NCBI GenBank assembly: GCA_017540645.1
Contig: JAFYAQ010000020.1
Location: forward strand, 1-64,000
DNA: 64,000 nucleotides
DNA from: Oscillospiraceae bacterium
GTDB taxonomy: Bacteria; Bacillota; Clostridia; Oscillospirales; Oscillospiraceae
Reading direction: 5' to 3'
The position numbers and the translations under genes were made by a program. The notes below the pieces were generated by a model. That model did no database searches. It saw only the letters and a list, made by a program, of their open reading frames with translations, and was not told where the DNA came from. This document shows positions 8,052 to 16,549 of this stretch, one piece after another (within the stretch, counting starts at the first letter, position 1; every line of letters starts with the position of its first letter).

Positions 8052-10130
8052 TCAGTTCCAGGTGTTTTCTTTCAGAGCGTACAGCCGCAGGATATGCTGC
8101 CGCAGGGGTTGCAGCTCCGGGCCCGACAGCTCCGGGTCCCGGGCGAGCAGCTCCGCGGCCGCGCTCTGGGCCTCCTTTACCATATCCATGCTGCCGAAGA
8201 GGTCGGCGACGTGCATCTCCGGCAGGCCGTGCTGCCGGGAGCCGAAGAAGTCGCCCGGGCCCCGGAGCTTCAGATCCTCCTCCGCCACGGCAAAGCCGTC
8301 CGCGGTGCGGACCAGCACCCGCAGCCGCTCCCGGGCGTTCTCCTCCTTCGTGTCGGAGACCAGGACGCACCAGCTCTTGTGCACGCCCCGGCCCACCCGG
8401 CCCCGGAGCTGGTGGAGCTGGCTCAGACCGAAGCGCTCGGCGTTTTCCACCACCATCACGCTGGCGTTGGGCACGTCCACACCCACCTCCACCACCGTGG
8501 TGGATACCAGGATGTCCGTTTCGCCGCTGACAAAGGCGGCCATGGCGGCGTCCTTTTCTTTTGCCTTCATCCGGCCGTGGACGCAGCCCACGCGAAGATC
8601 CGGGAAGGTCTTCTGCAGGGCCTGGGCGTGTTCGGCGGCGGATTTCAGCTTGAGATCGCCGTCCTCGCCCTCCTCCACCTTGGGGCAGACCACAAAGACC
8701 TGGCGGCCCTCCCGCACCTGGTCCCGGAGAAAGCCGTTGAGCCGCTCCCGATAGCTCTCGGAGACCAGAACGGTGTCCACCCGCTGCCGCCCGGGGGGCA
8801 GCTCATCCAGCACGGACACGTCCAGATCCCCGTAGATCATCAGCGCCAGGGTCCGGGGGATGGGGGTGGCGGACATGACCAGCACGTGGGGCCGGTCCCC
8901 CTTTTCCGTCAGGGCGCTGCGCTGCTCCACGCCGAAGCGGTGCTGTTCGTCCGTGATCACCAGGCCCAGCCGCTGAAAGGCCACGTCGGCGGTGAGCAGG
9001 GCGTGGGTGCCCACCAGCACATGGATATAGCCCGCCTCCGCCGCGGCCTTGATCTCCCGCTTTTCTTTGGCGGTCATGGAGCCCTTCAGCAGGCCTACCC
9101 GGATGCCGAAGGGAGAGAGAAAGCCGCTGAGCGTGGCGAAGTGCTGGGCCGCCAGGATCTCCGTGGGGGCCATGAAGGCGCTCTGGAAGCCCGCTTTCCA
9201 CGCCGTCCACACCAGCGCCGCGGCCACCAGGGTCTTGCCGCTGCCCACATCTCCCTGCAGCAGCCGGGACATGAGCTGCCCGGAGGCCATATCCCCCAGG
9301 GCCTCGTCCACGGCCCGCCGCTGGGCTCCGGTGGGAGAGAAGGGGAGAGAGGCGTAAAATTCCTCCGTCTCCGGCAGGGGGATGGGCTGCCCCGCCGAGC
9401 GCTCCCGCCGGCCCCGGAGCAGGCCCAGGGCGCAGCTGAGCGTGAAAAGCTCTTCAAAGATAAGCCGCCGCCGGGCCAGACCCAGGGCGGTGTGATCCGC
9501 CGGAAAGTGAACGTTCCGGTAGGCATAGCCCACCCGGCAGAGGCGATAGCGCTGCAGCAGCTCCTCCGGCAGCAGCTCCGGCAGCATGTCGCCGCACTCG
9601 TCCAGCCCCGTCTCCATGCACTGGATCAGCAGCCGGTTGGAGATGCCCCGGGTCAGCCGGTAGATGGGCAGGATCCGCCCGGTGGTGACCCCCGCCCGGT
9701 CGGCGGGCTCATACACCGGGTTGGTCAGGCTCTTGCGGAGAAGGGAGCCCCCCATTTTCCCGTAGAAAACGTACTCCTCGCCCCGGATCAGCTGGTTTTT
9801 CACATAGGCCTGGTTGAAATAGGTCACGTCCGCGCTGCCGCTCTCGTCCACGATCCGCAGCTTGACCAGGTCCATGCCCCGGCGCACATGGCTGAGCCGG
9901 GGCTCCGTGGCCACCATGGCCCGGATGCAGGCGCTCTCCTCCGGCAGCACCTCGGCGATGGGCCGGACCGCCGTCCGGTCCTCATAGCGGGCGGGGAAAT
10001 AATGCAGCAGATCCCCCAGAGTAAGGATGCCCAGACGGGCCAGGGACTTTGCCCGCTGCTCTCCGATGCCACGGATGGCGCGGATATCGGTCTCCAGATC
10101 CGGCATGAAGTTCTTTTCCTCTTCCCTCAT
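8052..10130 (-). CDS. recG: ATP-dependent DNA helicase RecG
   Basis: 692 aa. Monomeric helicase that reverses stalled forks and branch-migrates Holliday junctions. The N-terminal part has the RecG helix-hairpin-helix stretch (IRGIGEQRAKSLARLGI) and an OB wedge domain. The motor has Walker A GDVGSGKT, the DEQH box (ITDEQHRFGVEQR), motif III MSATPIPRTLAL, and C-terminal QLRGRVGRG. The start at 10130 overlaps the ABC-F stop (ATGA). An internal ATG at 10106, also with a purine-rich site, is a plausible alternative 8 residues shorter. Part of the operon running from ftsW to cysK. Confidence 0.95.
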   Translation of the reverse strand: MREEEKNFMPDLETDIRAIRGIGEQRAKSLARLGILTLGDLLHYFPARYEDRTAVRPIAEVLPEESACIRAMVATEPRLSHVRRGMDLVKLRIVDESGSADVTYFNQAYVKNQLIRGEEYVFYGKMGGSLLRKSLTNPVYEPADRAGVTTGRILPIYRLTRGISNRLLIQCMETGLDECGDMLPELLPEELLQRYRLCRVGYAYRNVHFPADHTALGLARRRLIFEELFTLSCALGLLRGRRERSAGQPIPLPETEEFYASLPFSPTGAQRRAVDEALGDMASGQLMSRLLQGDVGSGKTLVAAALVWTAWKAGFQSAFMAPTEILAAQHFATLSGFLSPFGIRVGLLKGSMTAKEKREIKAAAEAGYIHVLVGTHALLTADVAFQRLGLVITDEQHRFGVEQRSALTEKGDRPHVLVMSATPIPRTLALMIYGDLDVSVLDELPPGRQRVDTVLVSESYRERLNGFLRDQVREGRQVFVVCPKVEEGEDGDLKLKSAAEHAQALQKTFPDLRVGCVHGRMKAKEKDAAMAAFVSGETDILVSTTVVEVGVDVPNASVMVVENAERFGLSQLHQLRGRVGRGVHKSWCVLVSDTKEENARERLRVLVRTADGFAVAEEDLKLRGPGDFFGSRQHGLPEMHVADLFGSMDMVKEAQSAAAELLARDPELSGPELQPLRQHILRLYALKENTWN

Positions 10131-12004
10131 TCCGAGAGCGCCTCCCATTGATCGTACAGCGCCTCCAGGGCGGCGTCCTGTTCCGCCTTCTGCGCTTCCA
10201 GCTCCAGCAGTTTCTGGTAGTCGGAGGCGTTTTGCTCCATCTCCGCCGCCAGGGCCGCCAGGGCCTTTTCCGCTTTTTCGATCTCCTTTTCCACCCGCTG
10301 GCGCTGCCGGTCCCGATTGGGCTGGCGCTGCCGTTCGGGCTTTGCTTTGGCGGTTTTGGCCCGCTCCGCGGCCCTGGCCGCCTGCTCCACCGACTCCATC
10401 CGCTTGCGGTAGTCCCGGAAGGCGGCGTAGTCCCCCCGGTAGTCCTCAATAAGCCCGTCGTGGAGGTACCAGATCCGGGTGGCGAATTTTTCTATGAACC
10501 AGCGGTCGTGGCTGACGAAGAGAAGGGCCTCACCGTAGTCGGAGAGGGCGTCCTCCATCCACTCCCGGCTGGGAAGGTCCAGATGGTTGGTGGGCTCGTC
10601 CAGCAGCAGCAGGTTGATGTCCTGACGCATCAGGATGCACAGACGCAGCCGGCTCTGCTCTCCGCCGGAGAGGACGCCCACGGTTTTGAACACGTCCTCC
10701 CCCCGGAAGCCGAAGGCGGCCAGCCGGTCCCGGGCGGTCTGGGCGTCGCAGTTGGCCTCCCAGAGCATGGTGTCCACCATGTCCCGCTCCGGGTCGTCAA
10801 AGCGGACATGCTGGGGCAGGTAGGCGCTCTTCACCGCCGGGCCCAGATGGATCCAGCCCCGGTCCGGCGTCACCTCCCCGGTGATGCATTTGAGCAGGGT
10901 GGATTTGCCGGAGCCGTTGTCCCCGATCAGGGCCACCCGCTCCCCCGGCTCGATCAGCAGCTCCAGATCGGAGAAAAGGCGCTTTTCTCCGAAGGACTTG
11001 GCGAGCTCCGAGATCACCAGCACCTCGTCGCCGTTGAAGTCCCGCTCCTTGAAACGGACGGACAGCTTTTTCTCCTCCCGGGGCCGCTCCGCGGTCTGGA
11101 GCCGGGCGATCCGCTTTTCCATGGAGAAGGCCCGCTTGTGGAGCTTGTCGTTGCCCATGAAGGCCCACAGGTGCAGGTCGTCCGCCGCCTTCTGCAGGTG
11201 GGCGATCTCCTTCTGGTTCTTTTCCCAGGTGCGCAGGGCCTCCTCGTAGCGGCGGCGCTTTTCCTCCGTGTAAAAGGTGTAGTTGCCGTTGTAGACCTGG
11301 GCCTTGCCGTTTTCGATCTCCACGATCCGCTGGGCGATGGTGTCCAGAAACCAGCGGTCATGGGAGATGGCCAGCACCGTGCCCTTGAAGTGGAGCAGGT
11401 AGTCCTCCAGCCATTCCGTGGCGTGCATGTCCAGGTGGTTGGTGGGCTCGTCCAGCAGCAGGATGTCCGTGTCCTCCAGGATCAGCCGGGCCAGGTTCAC
11501 CCGGGTCTTCTCCCCGCCGGACAGGGAGTCGAAAAGCTGGGAGCGCATGGCGGGGGGGATGTCCAGACCGTTGGCCACCCGGGAGCGGCGCACCTGGGTG
11601 TCATAGCCGCCCAGCTGATCAAAGCGGGAGAGAAGCTCGTCATACTCGGCCATCACGCTCCGGTCGGGGTCACGGGCCATCTGCTGCTCCAGCGCGCGCA
11701 TCCGCTCCTGCATGGCGTCCAGCCGGGCCTCCGCGGTGGCCAGCACGTCCTCCACGGTGTAGCCCTCCGGATAGTGGGGGATCTGGGACACCAGCCCCAG
11801 ACGCTTGCCCCGGGCAATGTCGATATCCCCCTTGTCCTCTATAAGCTCGCCCACCATCAGGCGGAACAGCGTGGTCTTGCCGGTGCCGTTCCGGCCCACG
11901 ATGCCCACCCGTTCCCCGTGCTGGACCTGGAAGCTCAGCCCGTCCAGGATGTTGTTGTTCACTTCAAAGGCCTTGGTCAGGCCCCGAATGGATATGTCAA
12001 TCAT
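10127..12004 (-). CDS. ABC-F family ATPase (translation factor type)
   Basis: 625 aa, soluble, with two ATP-binding cassettes and no membrane domain. Cassette 1: GRNGTGKTT, LSGGEKTR, LLLDEPTNHLD. Cassette 2: GDNGSGKST, LSGGEQSR, LLLDEPTNHLD. A charged inter-domain linker of ~80 residues between them is the feature that contacts the ribosome in ABC-F proteins. The C-terminus is a long coiled coil rich in Arg, Lys, Gln and Ala. Likely a translational ATPase of the EttA/YdiF/Uup type; resistance ABC-F proteins share this layout, so a drug-protection role cannot be excluded. The start at 12004 overlaps the PBP stop by 8 bp. Confidence 0.9.
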   Translation of the reverse strand: MIDISIRGLTKAFEVNNNILDGLSFQVQHGERVGIVGRNGTGKTTLFRLMVGELIEDKGDIDIARGKRLGLVSQIPHYPEGYTVEDVLATAEARLDAMQERMRALEQQMARDPDRSVMAEYDELLSRFDQLGGYDTQVRRSRVANGLDIPPAMRSQLFDSLSGGEKTRVNLARLILEDTDILLLDEPTNHLDMHATEWLEDYLLHFKGTVLAISHDRWFLDTIAQRIVEIENGKAQVYNGNYTFYTEEKRRRYEEALRTWEKNQKEIAHLQKAADDLHLWAFMGNDKLHKRAFSMEKRIARLQTAERPREEKKLSVRFKERDFNGDEVLVISELAKSFGEKRLFSDLELLIEPGERVALIGDNGSGKSTLLKCITGEVTPDRGWIHLGPAVKSAYLPQHVRFDDPERDMVDTMLWEANCDAQTARDRLAAFGFRGEDVFKTVGVLSGGEQSRLRLCILMRQDINLLLLDEPTNHLDLPSREWMEDALSDYGEALLFVSHDRWFIEKFATRIWYLHDGLIEDYRGDYAAFRDYRKRMESVEQAARAAERAKTAKAKPERQRQPNRDRQRQRVEKEIEKAEKALAALAAEMEQNASDYQKLLELEAQKAEQDAALEALYDQWEALSE

Positions 12005-13304
12005 TTGCGTAGATCTCCACTGCTTTTTGTAATACGGCGTTGGCCACGGGACCGGCGTCGTAAAGGCCCCAGCCCCCATGCTCCACCGCCACGGCAAAGG
12101 CCAGGGGAGGGCCGGAGCGCAGATAGCCCACCATCCAGGCGTGGTCCGTGCCGTCGCCCAGCTCCGCCGTACCGGATTTGGCGCCCATGTCCAGCCCCGG
12201 GAACAGGGCCCGGTAGCCGTAATAGCCGGTATAGTTCATACACTGATCCAGATACTCCGCCGTGGCGGGCGGCATCAGCTCCGCGGTCGGCGTCCGGGCC
12301 CCCCGGCGGAGACTGCCCTCCCGGGCGGCGCCTCCGTTGGCGATGGCGGCGCACAGCCGGGCCATGGCGTAGGGAGTGACCAGATCGTGGTACTGGCCGA
12401 TACCGCTCCAGGCCTCCAGGGAGCTGCCTCGGGGCGCCACGTCAAAGGTCCCCGGGGCGGTCCGGTAGCCGTCGATCTCCAGAGCCTCCAGGAGGCCCAG
12501 CCGCTCCGCGGTGGCGCGGAGGCACTCTCCGCCCAGCTCCACCGCCAGCTCCCCGAAGGCCACGTTGCAGGAATTGCACAACGCCGTCTCGACGGTCTGG
12601 CTGCCGTGCTTTTTGACACATGCCAGCTCTTCTCCGCCCACCATGGCGCTGCCCTCGCACACAAAGCGGCGGCTTTGCAGGTCCGGGAGATTTTCATAGG
12701 CGGCGATCAGCGTCACCAGCTTGAAGACCGAACCGGGGGCCATGGCCGCGCCGGTGCAGCGGTTCACCAGAACGCCCTCCCGGTCAAGCTCCGCCCCCGC
12801 CGCCGGATCGTAGGCCGGCGCGGAGACCATGGACAGGATCTCCCCGGTGGTATAATCCATCAACACCACGGCACCGCTGCGCCCGTTCAGAGCGTCCCAG
12901 GCTGCGGCCTGCAGGCGGCTGTCCAGGGACAGGGCCACCGTGCCGCCCCGGCCGTCCGTGCCGTTCCAGAAGGACCAGCCCACCAGCTCCCGGCCGAAGA
13001 GGGAGAGGGCGGTGCCGCCCATATAGCCCGCCTCGTCCCCCACCGCGTGGAGGCTGGCGCGGCGGACAGTTTCCTCCGGCGCGTAGGTGTAGACCCCGTC
13101 TTCCGCGCGGAGCAGCACCGCCCCGTTCCGGTCGGTGAGAGTGCCGCATTGGAGCCGGCCCAGCCGATAGACATGCTCGTTGGCGGTGTAGGCCGCCCAG
13201 TCGCCGCCGGAGCGGGCCAGGCGGAGAAGGAAAAATCCCAGGCCTATGGCCAGGGCAAGAGCCAGCGCCAGCACGGCGATGCTCCGCCGTTCCATCCGTT
13301 TCAT
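11997..13304 (-). CDS. Class B penicillin-binding protein (FtsW/RodA partner)
   Basis: 435 aa. One N-terminal transmembrane anchor (residues ~8-25, Ala/Leu-rich), a short pedestal, then a transpeptidase domain with all three motifs: S192-V-F-K195, S245-C-N247 and K376-S-G. It cross-links peptidoglycan outside the membrane. The short pedestal and position directly after an FtsW-type gene are like the PbpA/SpoVD-type partners of SEDS proteins. ATG 13304 has AAGGAGGG 7-8 bp upstream and overlaps the ftsW stop (ATGA), which supports 1:1 production of polymerase and transpeptidase. Confidence 0.92.
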   Translation of the reverse strand: MKRMERRSIAVLALALALAIGLGFFLLRLARSGGDWAAYTANEHVYRLGRLQCGTLTDRNGAVLLRAEDGVYTYAPEETVRRASLHAVGDEAGYMGGTALSLFGRELVGWSFWNGTDGRGGTVALSLDSRLQAAAWDALNGRSGAVVLMDYTTGEILSMVSAPAYDPAAGAELDREGVLVNRCTGAAMAPGSVFKLVTLIAAYENLPDLQSRRFVCEGSAMVGGEELACVKKHGSQTVETALCNSCNVAFGELAVELGGECLRATAERLGLLEALEIDGYRTAPGTFDVAPRGSSLEAWSGIGQYHDLVTPYAMARLCAAIANGGAAREGSLRRGARTPTAELMPPATAEYLDQCMNYTGYYGYRALFPGLDMGAKSGTAELGDGTDHAWMVGYLRSGPPLAFAVAVEHGGWGLYDAGPVANAVLQKAVEIYAND

Positions 13305-15172
13305 GTCCCGGCCCTCCTTCTGGACCCGGCCTTTGCGTTGGCTTTGGCTGCGGGCTTCTTGGCCGCTTTTGGCGCGGGCTTCGCCGCCGGCTTTTTGGCC
13401 GCTTTCGGCGCGGGCTTCGCCGCCGGCTTGGCGGCGGGCTTGGCCGGGGCCTTTGCGGCGGCTTTCGCCGCCGGTTTTGTCGCCCGAGTGCCGGCAGAGG
13501 GGGTTTTCGCCTTGGTCGGGGAGGACTTTGCCGCCGGAGCGGGGGACGGGCTCTCCCTGGATGCCGTCACGAAGGCCAGCATGGCCCAGCAGGAGATCAG
13601 ACTGGACCCGCCGCGGGAGACAAAGGGGAAGGTGACTCCCGTGAAGGGCAGCAGATCCAGCGAGCCGAACACGTTCAGCGCTGTCTGGGCCAGGAATACC
13701 GTCACCGCGGCGCAGGCCGCGATCAGGGTGAAGGAGGAGCGGCTGCGCGTCGCCCCCCGGACGGCATAGAGAGCCAGCAGGGCAATGGACAGCACGCAGC
13801 ACACGCCCACGATCAGCCCCTGTTCCTCACATACCAGGGCAAAGACCAGATCGGTGTCCGCCGCCACCACGTCCCGGAGCCAGCCGTGCCCGGCGCCCCG
13901 GCCGAAGAGCCCTCCGGCGGCGGCGGCCGACATGGCCCGCACCTGCTGGAAACCCTCGTTGAGAGGCGCGTCCCAGGCGTGGCCCCAGCTGAGAAAGCGC
14001 CGGGCCACATAGGGCTTGAGCGCCAGCACCATCCCGGCGGCGCCCGTCCCGGCCAGCAGGGCCAGCAGCACCGTCAGCAGACTGCCGGAGCGGAGGAAAA
14101 AGATCATGAGGAAGCAGAGGAAGAAAACCAGCGCCGTGCCGAAGTCGCCCATCATGGCCAGCGCCGCCACGATCACGGCGGAAAAAGCCACGAACAATAC
14201 CAGGTAGCGCTTTCGGTACAGCCGGTCCAGGGCGGCGGCCCCGGCGAAGATATAGGCGATCTTGACGAATTCCGAGGGCTGGAGGGATTGGCCGGCGATG
14301 CTCAGCCAGTTTTTCGCCCCCCATACCCGCTCGCTCAGCAGCAGGTTCAGCGCCAGGAAGCCCATGGCGCCGAAAGCCATGGGCCAGCGGAGGGAGCGGG
14401 TCCGGCCCGTGTCCGAAAGGAGCCAGCGCAGCGCGAAAAAGGCCCCCAGCCCCCCGGCCAGAAGCAGACTCTGCTTGACCATCCCTCCCGGCGTGGAGGA
14501 GGCGGCCACGGAAAACCCCGCCGTGGTAAGGAGGAAAGAGAGCAGCACCGGCTCCCAGCCCTCCGGCCCCTCCTTTTGCAGCAGGGACACGGCGGCCCAC
14601 GCCATCCCCATCAGCGCGGCGAAGCCCAGACCGACGGAGAGGCGGTAGGCCTCCGGGGAAAAGGCCAGCTGCTGCAAGAGCACCAGGAACTGAAAGACCG
14701 TCAGCAGCGCCAGAGTGAAGAGGGGCCGGGAGGGACGCGGGGGCTTCACGGTGCCCCGGAGCGCCCGGCGCTGGGCCTCCGAGAGGGTGCGGAAGCGGAG
14801 CTTCGTCTCCCCCAGCCGCAGGGTGTCCCCGCCCTTCACCGGCGCGGAGAGCTCCACCGGCCGTCCGTTCACCCAGACGCCGCCCTTGCCCAGCTCGTAG
14901 ACGGTCCAGCTGCCGGTCTCCGCACGCTCCAGCACCGCGTGGTTCCGGCCCACGCCTGCACCGGTCACCGGGATGTCCGCCTTGGAGGAGCGGCCCAAGA
15001 CGCACTCCCAGCCGCGGATGGGCAGGCTTTTCTTGTCCGGCAGCTCCACGGAGGCCCATACCTCCGCCGGGGGCTTACGCCTCAGCAGGGGAAGGGCGCA
15101 GCGCAGCAGTACCCACAGCGCCAGCGCGGCCGCGGCCGCGCCGCTGAGAGCGCCCAGAAGGACCGATCCCAT
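13301..15172 (-). CDS. FHA domain-FtsW/RodA/SpoVE (SEDS) fusion with Ala-Lys-Pro tail
   Basis: 623 aa in three parts. Residues ~1-130: one transmembrane helix followed by a forkhead-associated domain (VLGRSSKADIPVTG, then RNHAVLE, GGVWVNGRPV, GDTLRLG). Residues ~150-545: a SEDS lipid-II polymerase with about ten membrane segments and the conserved SLQPSEFVKI loop and TGVTFPFVSRGGSS motif. Residues ~550-623: a low-complexity Ala/Lys/Pro tail with repeated AAKPAAK/APKAAKK units, like histone H1 tails. FHA domains bind phosphothreonine, so the enzyme may be tied to Ser/Thr-kinase signalling (inference). The ATG at 15172 has GGGGGAG 5 bp upstream. First gene of the - strand operon. Confidence 0.9.
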   Translation of the reverse strand: MGSVLLGALSGAAAAALALWVLLRCALPLLRRKPPAEVWASVELPDKKSLPIRGWECVLGRSSKADIPVTGAGVGRNHAVLERAETGSWTVYELGKGGVWVNGRPVELSAPVKGGDTLRLGETKLRFRTLSEAQRRALRGTVKPPRPSRPLFTLALLTVFQFLVLLQQLAFSPEAYRLSVGLGFAALMGMAWAAVSLLQKEGPEGWEPVLLSFLLTTAGFSVAASSTPGGMVKQSLLLAGGLGAFFALRWLLSDTGRTRSLRWPMAFGAMGFLALNLLLSERVWGAKNWLSIAGQSLQPSEFVKIAYIFAGAAALDRLYRKRYLVLFVAFSAVIVAALAMMGDFGTALVFFLCFLMIFFLRSGSLLTVLLALLAGTGAAGMVLALKPYVARRFLSWGHAWDAPLNEGFQQVRAMSAAAAGGLFGRGAGHGWLRDVVAADTDLVFALVCEEQGLIVGVCCVLSIALLALYAVRGATRSRSSFTLIAACAAVTVFLAQTALNVFGSLDLLPFTGVTFPFVSRGGSSLISCWAMLAFVTASRESPSPAPAAKSSPTKAKTPSAGTRATKPAAKAAAKAPAKPAAKPAAKPAPKAAKKPAAKPAPKAAKKPAAKANAKAGSRRRAGT

Positions 15173-15205
15173 GCCCACTCCCCCTTTTCTAAGAATAATA
15201 AAAAT

Positions 15206-15234
15206 AGTATATCATTTTTCTTGTGATGAGGAAA
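15206..15234 (-). promoter_or_regulatory. Weak candidate promoter of the ftsW operon
   Basis: On the - strand TGATATACT gives an extended -10 (TATACT, 15211-15206). No good -35 is seen. It faces away from the tmk promoter in the same 118-bp gap. Confidence 0.4.
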
Positions 15235-15249
15235 GAGTTTTGCTATAAT
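15221..15249 (+). promoter_or_regulatory. tmk promoter
   Basis: TTGTGA (15221-15226), 17-bp spacer, TATAAT (15244-15249) with an extended TGC before it; 42 bp before the tmk ATG. Confidence 0.75.
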
Positions 15250-15290
15250 TTATCTATCCTATGCATCACCGAGCAAAGGGAGAACAAAAC

Positions 15291-15923
15291 ATGGATACGA
15301 AATTCATTGTGATAGAGGGGCTGGACGGCTCCGGCAAGTCCACCCAGATTCGGCTTTTGTCCCAGCGGCTCCGGGACATGGGGCGCCGGGTGTATGAGAC
15401 CGCGGAGCCCACCCCCAGCGCCACCGGCGGTCTGGTCCGGGACGCCCTTTCCGGCCTCACCCCCCGGACCGGCGCGGAGATCGCCGCCCTGTTCATGACC
15501 GATCGGGTGGCCCACAACTCCAATCCCGTGAACGGCATCTCCGTCATGCTCCAAAAGGGCTATGACGTGATCTGCGACCGGTACTATTATTCCTCTCTCG
15601 CCTACCAGGGCACCGTCACGGACGCCGAGTGGGTCCGCCGCATCAACGTGGACTGTCCGGAGATCCGCCGGCCGGATCTGTGCGTGTTCCTGGACCTCTC
15701 CGATGAGGAGTGCCTTCGCCGGATGGACAGCGGCCGGGCTGTGCGGGAAATCTACGAAAACGCCAAGGCGCTGATCGCCATTCGCAAGCGCTATTATGAG
15801 GTGTTCCGGCAGATGGAGGGGCAGGAGAATATCGTCGTGGTGGACGCTGCCCGGTCTCCGGAGGCCGTGGCGGAGGATGTGTTCGAGGCGGTGAAGGCCG
15901 TTTTTCGTGAAGATTTGCATTGA
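15291..15923 (+). CDS. tmk: Thymidylate kinase
   Basis: 210 aa. Phosphorylates dTMP to dTDP. P-loop EGLDGSGKST at residues 9-18, the dTMP-binding DR(Y) motif as CDRYYYSSLAYQG, and a LID region with Arg residues (RMDSGRAVREIYE). Start ATG 15291 follows AAAGGGAG. It is a single gene with its own promoter, divergent from the cell-wall operon and followed 39 bp later by tRNA-Ser. Confidence 0.93.
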   Translation: MDTKFIVIEGLDGSGKSTQIRLLSQRLRDMGRRVYETAEPTPSATGGLVRDALSGLTPRTGAEIAALFMTDRVAHNSNPVNGISVMLQKGYDVICDRYYYSSLAYQGTVTDAEWVRRINVDCPEIRRPDLCVFLDLSDEECLRRMDSGRAVREIYENAKALIAIRKRYYEVFRQMEGQENIVVVDAARSPEAVAEDVFEAVKAVFREDLH

Positions 15924-15962
15924 CAAGCTCACCTTGGCTATGCTATTATAGCCAAGCGGTCT

Positions 15963-16054
15963 GGAGAAGTACCCAAGAGGCCGAAGGGGCTCCCCTGCTA
16001 AGGGAGTAGGCGGTGTTGAGCCGCGCTCGGGTTCAAATCCCGACTTCTCCGCCA
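15963..16054 (+). tRNA. tRNA-Ser (GCT anticodon)
   Basis: Acceptor arms GGAGAAG (15963-15969) and CTTCTCC (16044-16050), discriminator G, encoded CCA. Anticodon GCT at 15997-15999 inside CTCCC/GGGAG. A long class II variable arm and the T loop GGTTCAAATCC are present. Confidence 0.95.
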
Positions 16055-16057
16055 ACA

Positions 16058-16085
16058 TTGGCCCCCACCCGACGGTGGGGGCCAA
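16058..16085. terminator. Hairpin after tRNA-Ser(GCT)
   Basis: Perfect 12-bp stem TTGGCCCCCACC / GGTGGGGGCCAA with loop CGAC. The T-run after it is poor, so it may be a processing or weak termination hairpin. Confidence 0.55.
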
Positions 16086-16097
16086 ACGTTTCTACAC

Positions 16098-16238
16098 GGA
16101 GGGTTACCGAAGCGGGGACGTTTGCGAGCGCCGCCGGGGGCGGAGGAAGCGAGCAAAAAGGAGTGTCAGCGGTCGAAATCTTGCGAGCCGGCGGCGAGCG
16201 AAAGATTTCGGGCACCGCAACAAGGACATAACGGGGCG
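16098..16238 (+). pseudogene. Broken tRNA-Ser copy
   Basis: GGAGGGTTACCGAAG (16098-16112) equals the first 15 bases of the intact tRNA-Ser(TGA) at 16301. About 105 bp later, CATAACGGGGCG (16227-16238) equals the next part of that tRNA, then similarity ends. The intervening DNA is palindrome-rich (CGAAATCTT..AAGATTTCG). It looks like a decayed tandem tRNA copy. Confidence 0.6.
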
Positions 16239-16300
16239 CCAGCAGCGAATAAGACAATTTTATATCATTGTTGATCTCCCAATCGGGAGTTCACATATCC

Positions 16301-16389
16301 GGAGGGTTACCGAAGTGGTCATAACGGGGCGGTCTTGAAAACCGTTAGAGTGAAAGCTCACGCGGGTTCGAATCCTGCACCCTCCGCCA
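16301..16389 (+). tRNA. tRNA-Ser (TGA anticodon)
   Basis: Acceptor arms GGAGGGT (16301-16307) and ACCCTCC (16379-16385), discriminator G, CCA 16387-16389. Anticodon TGA at 16336-16338. Class II variable arm (TAGAGTGAAAGCTCA). A degenerate copy of its 3' end recurs at 47683-47712. Confidence 0.95.
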
Positions 16390-16397
16390 CAGTGATG

Positions 16398-16440
16398 GCA
16401 CCATAAGTATGATTATCATGCTTATGGTGCTTTCTTTTTT
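16398..16440 (+). terminator. Terminator after tRNA-Ser(TGA)
   Basis: GCACCATAAG (16398-16407) pairs with CTTATGGTGC (16421-16430), followed by TTTCTTTTTT. Confidence 0.85.
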
Positions 16441-16484
16441 CACTCAAAACCAGTTAAACCGTGAATTCACCAGCAAAAAAAGGA

Positions 16485-16529
16485 TTGCTATTCAGCAGGA
16501 ACTATGTTAGTATGTAAACATACATACTA
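16485..16529 (+). promoter_or_regulatory. Promoter and palindromic operator of the type III R-M operon
   Basis: TTGCTA (16485-16490), 17 bp, TAGTAT (16508-16513). The -10 is embedded in an inverted repeat TAGTATGT / ACATACTA (16508-16515, 16522-16529), a likely operator for the HTH protein encoded 21 bp downstream. Confidence 0.6.
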
Positions 16530-16549
16530 AATGAAGGGAGGGACTGCAA

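Noticed and set aside
7074..10151. A 1025-codon open frame on the + strand, and similar long frames opposite other GC-rich genes (e.g. 10148-12379, 12078-13769, 13886-15226, 60921-62198)
   Set aside because: They lie antisense to cysK, recG, ABC-F, PBP, FtsW and Ldh genes, have Arg/Pro/Gly/His-biased sequence without any domain, and arise from high GC at third positions.
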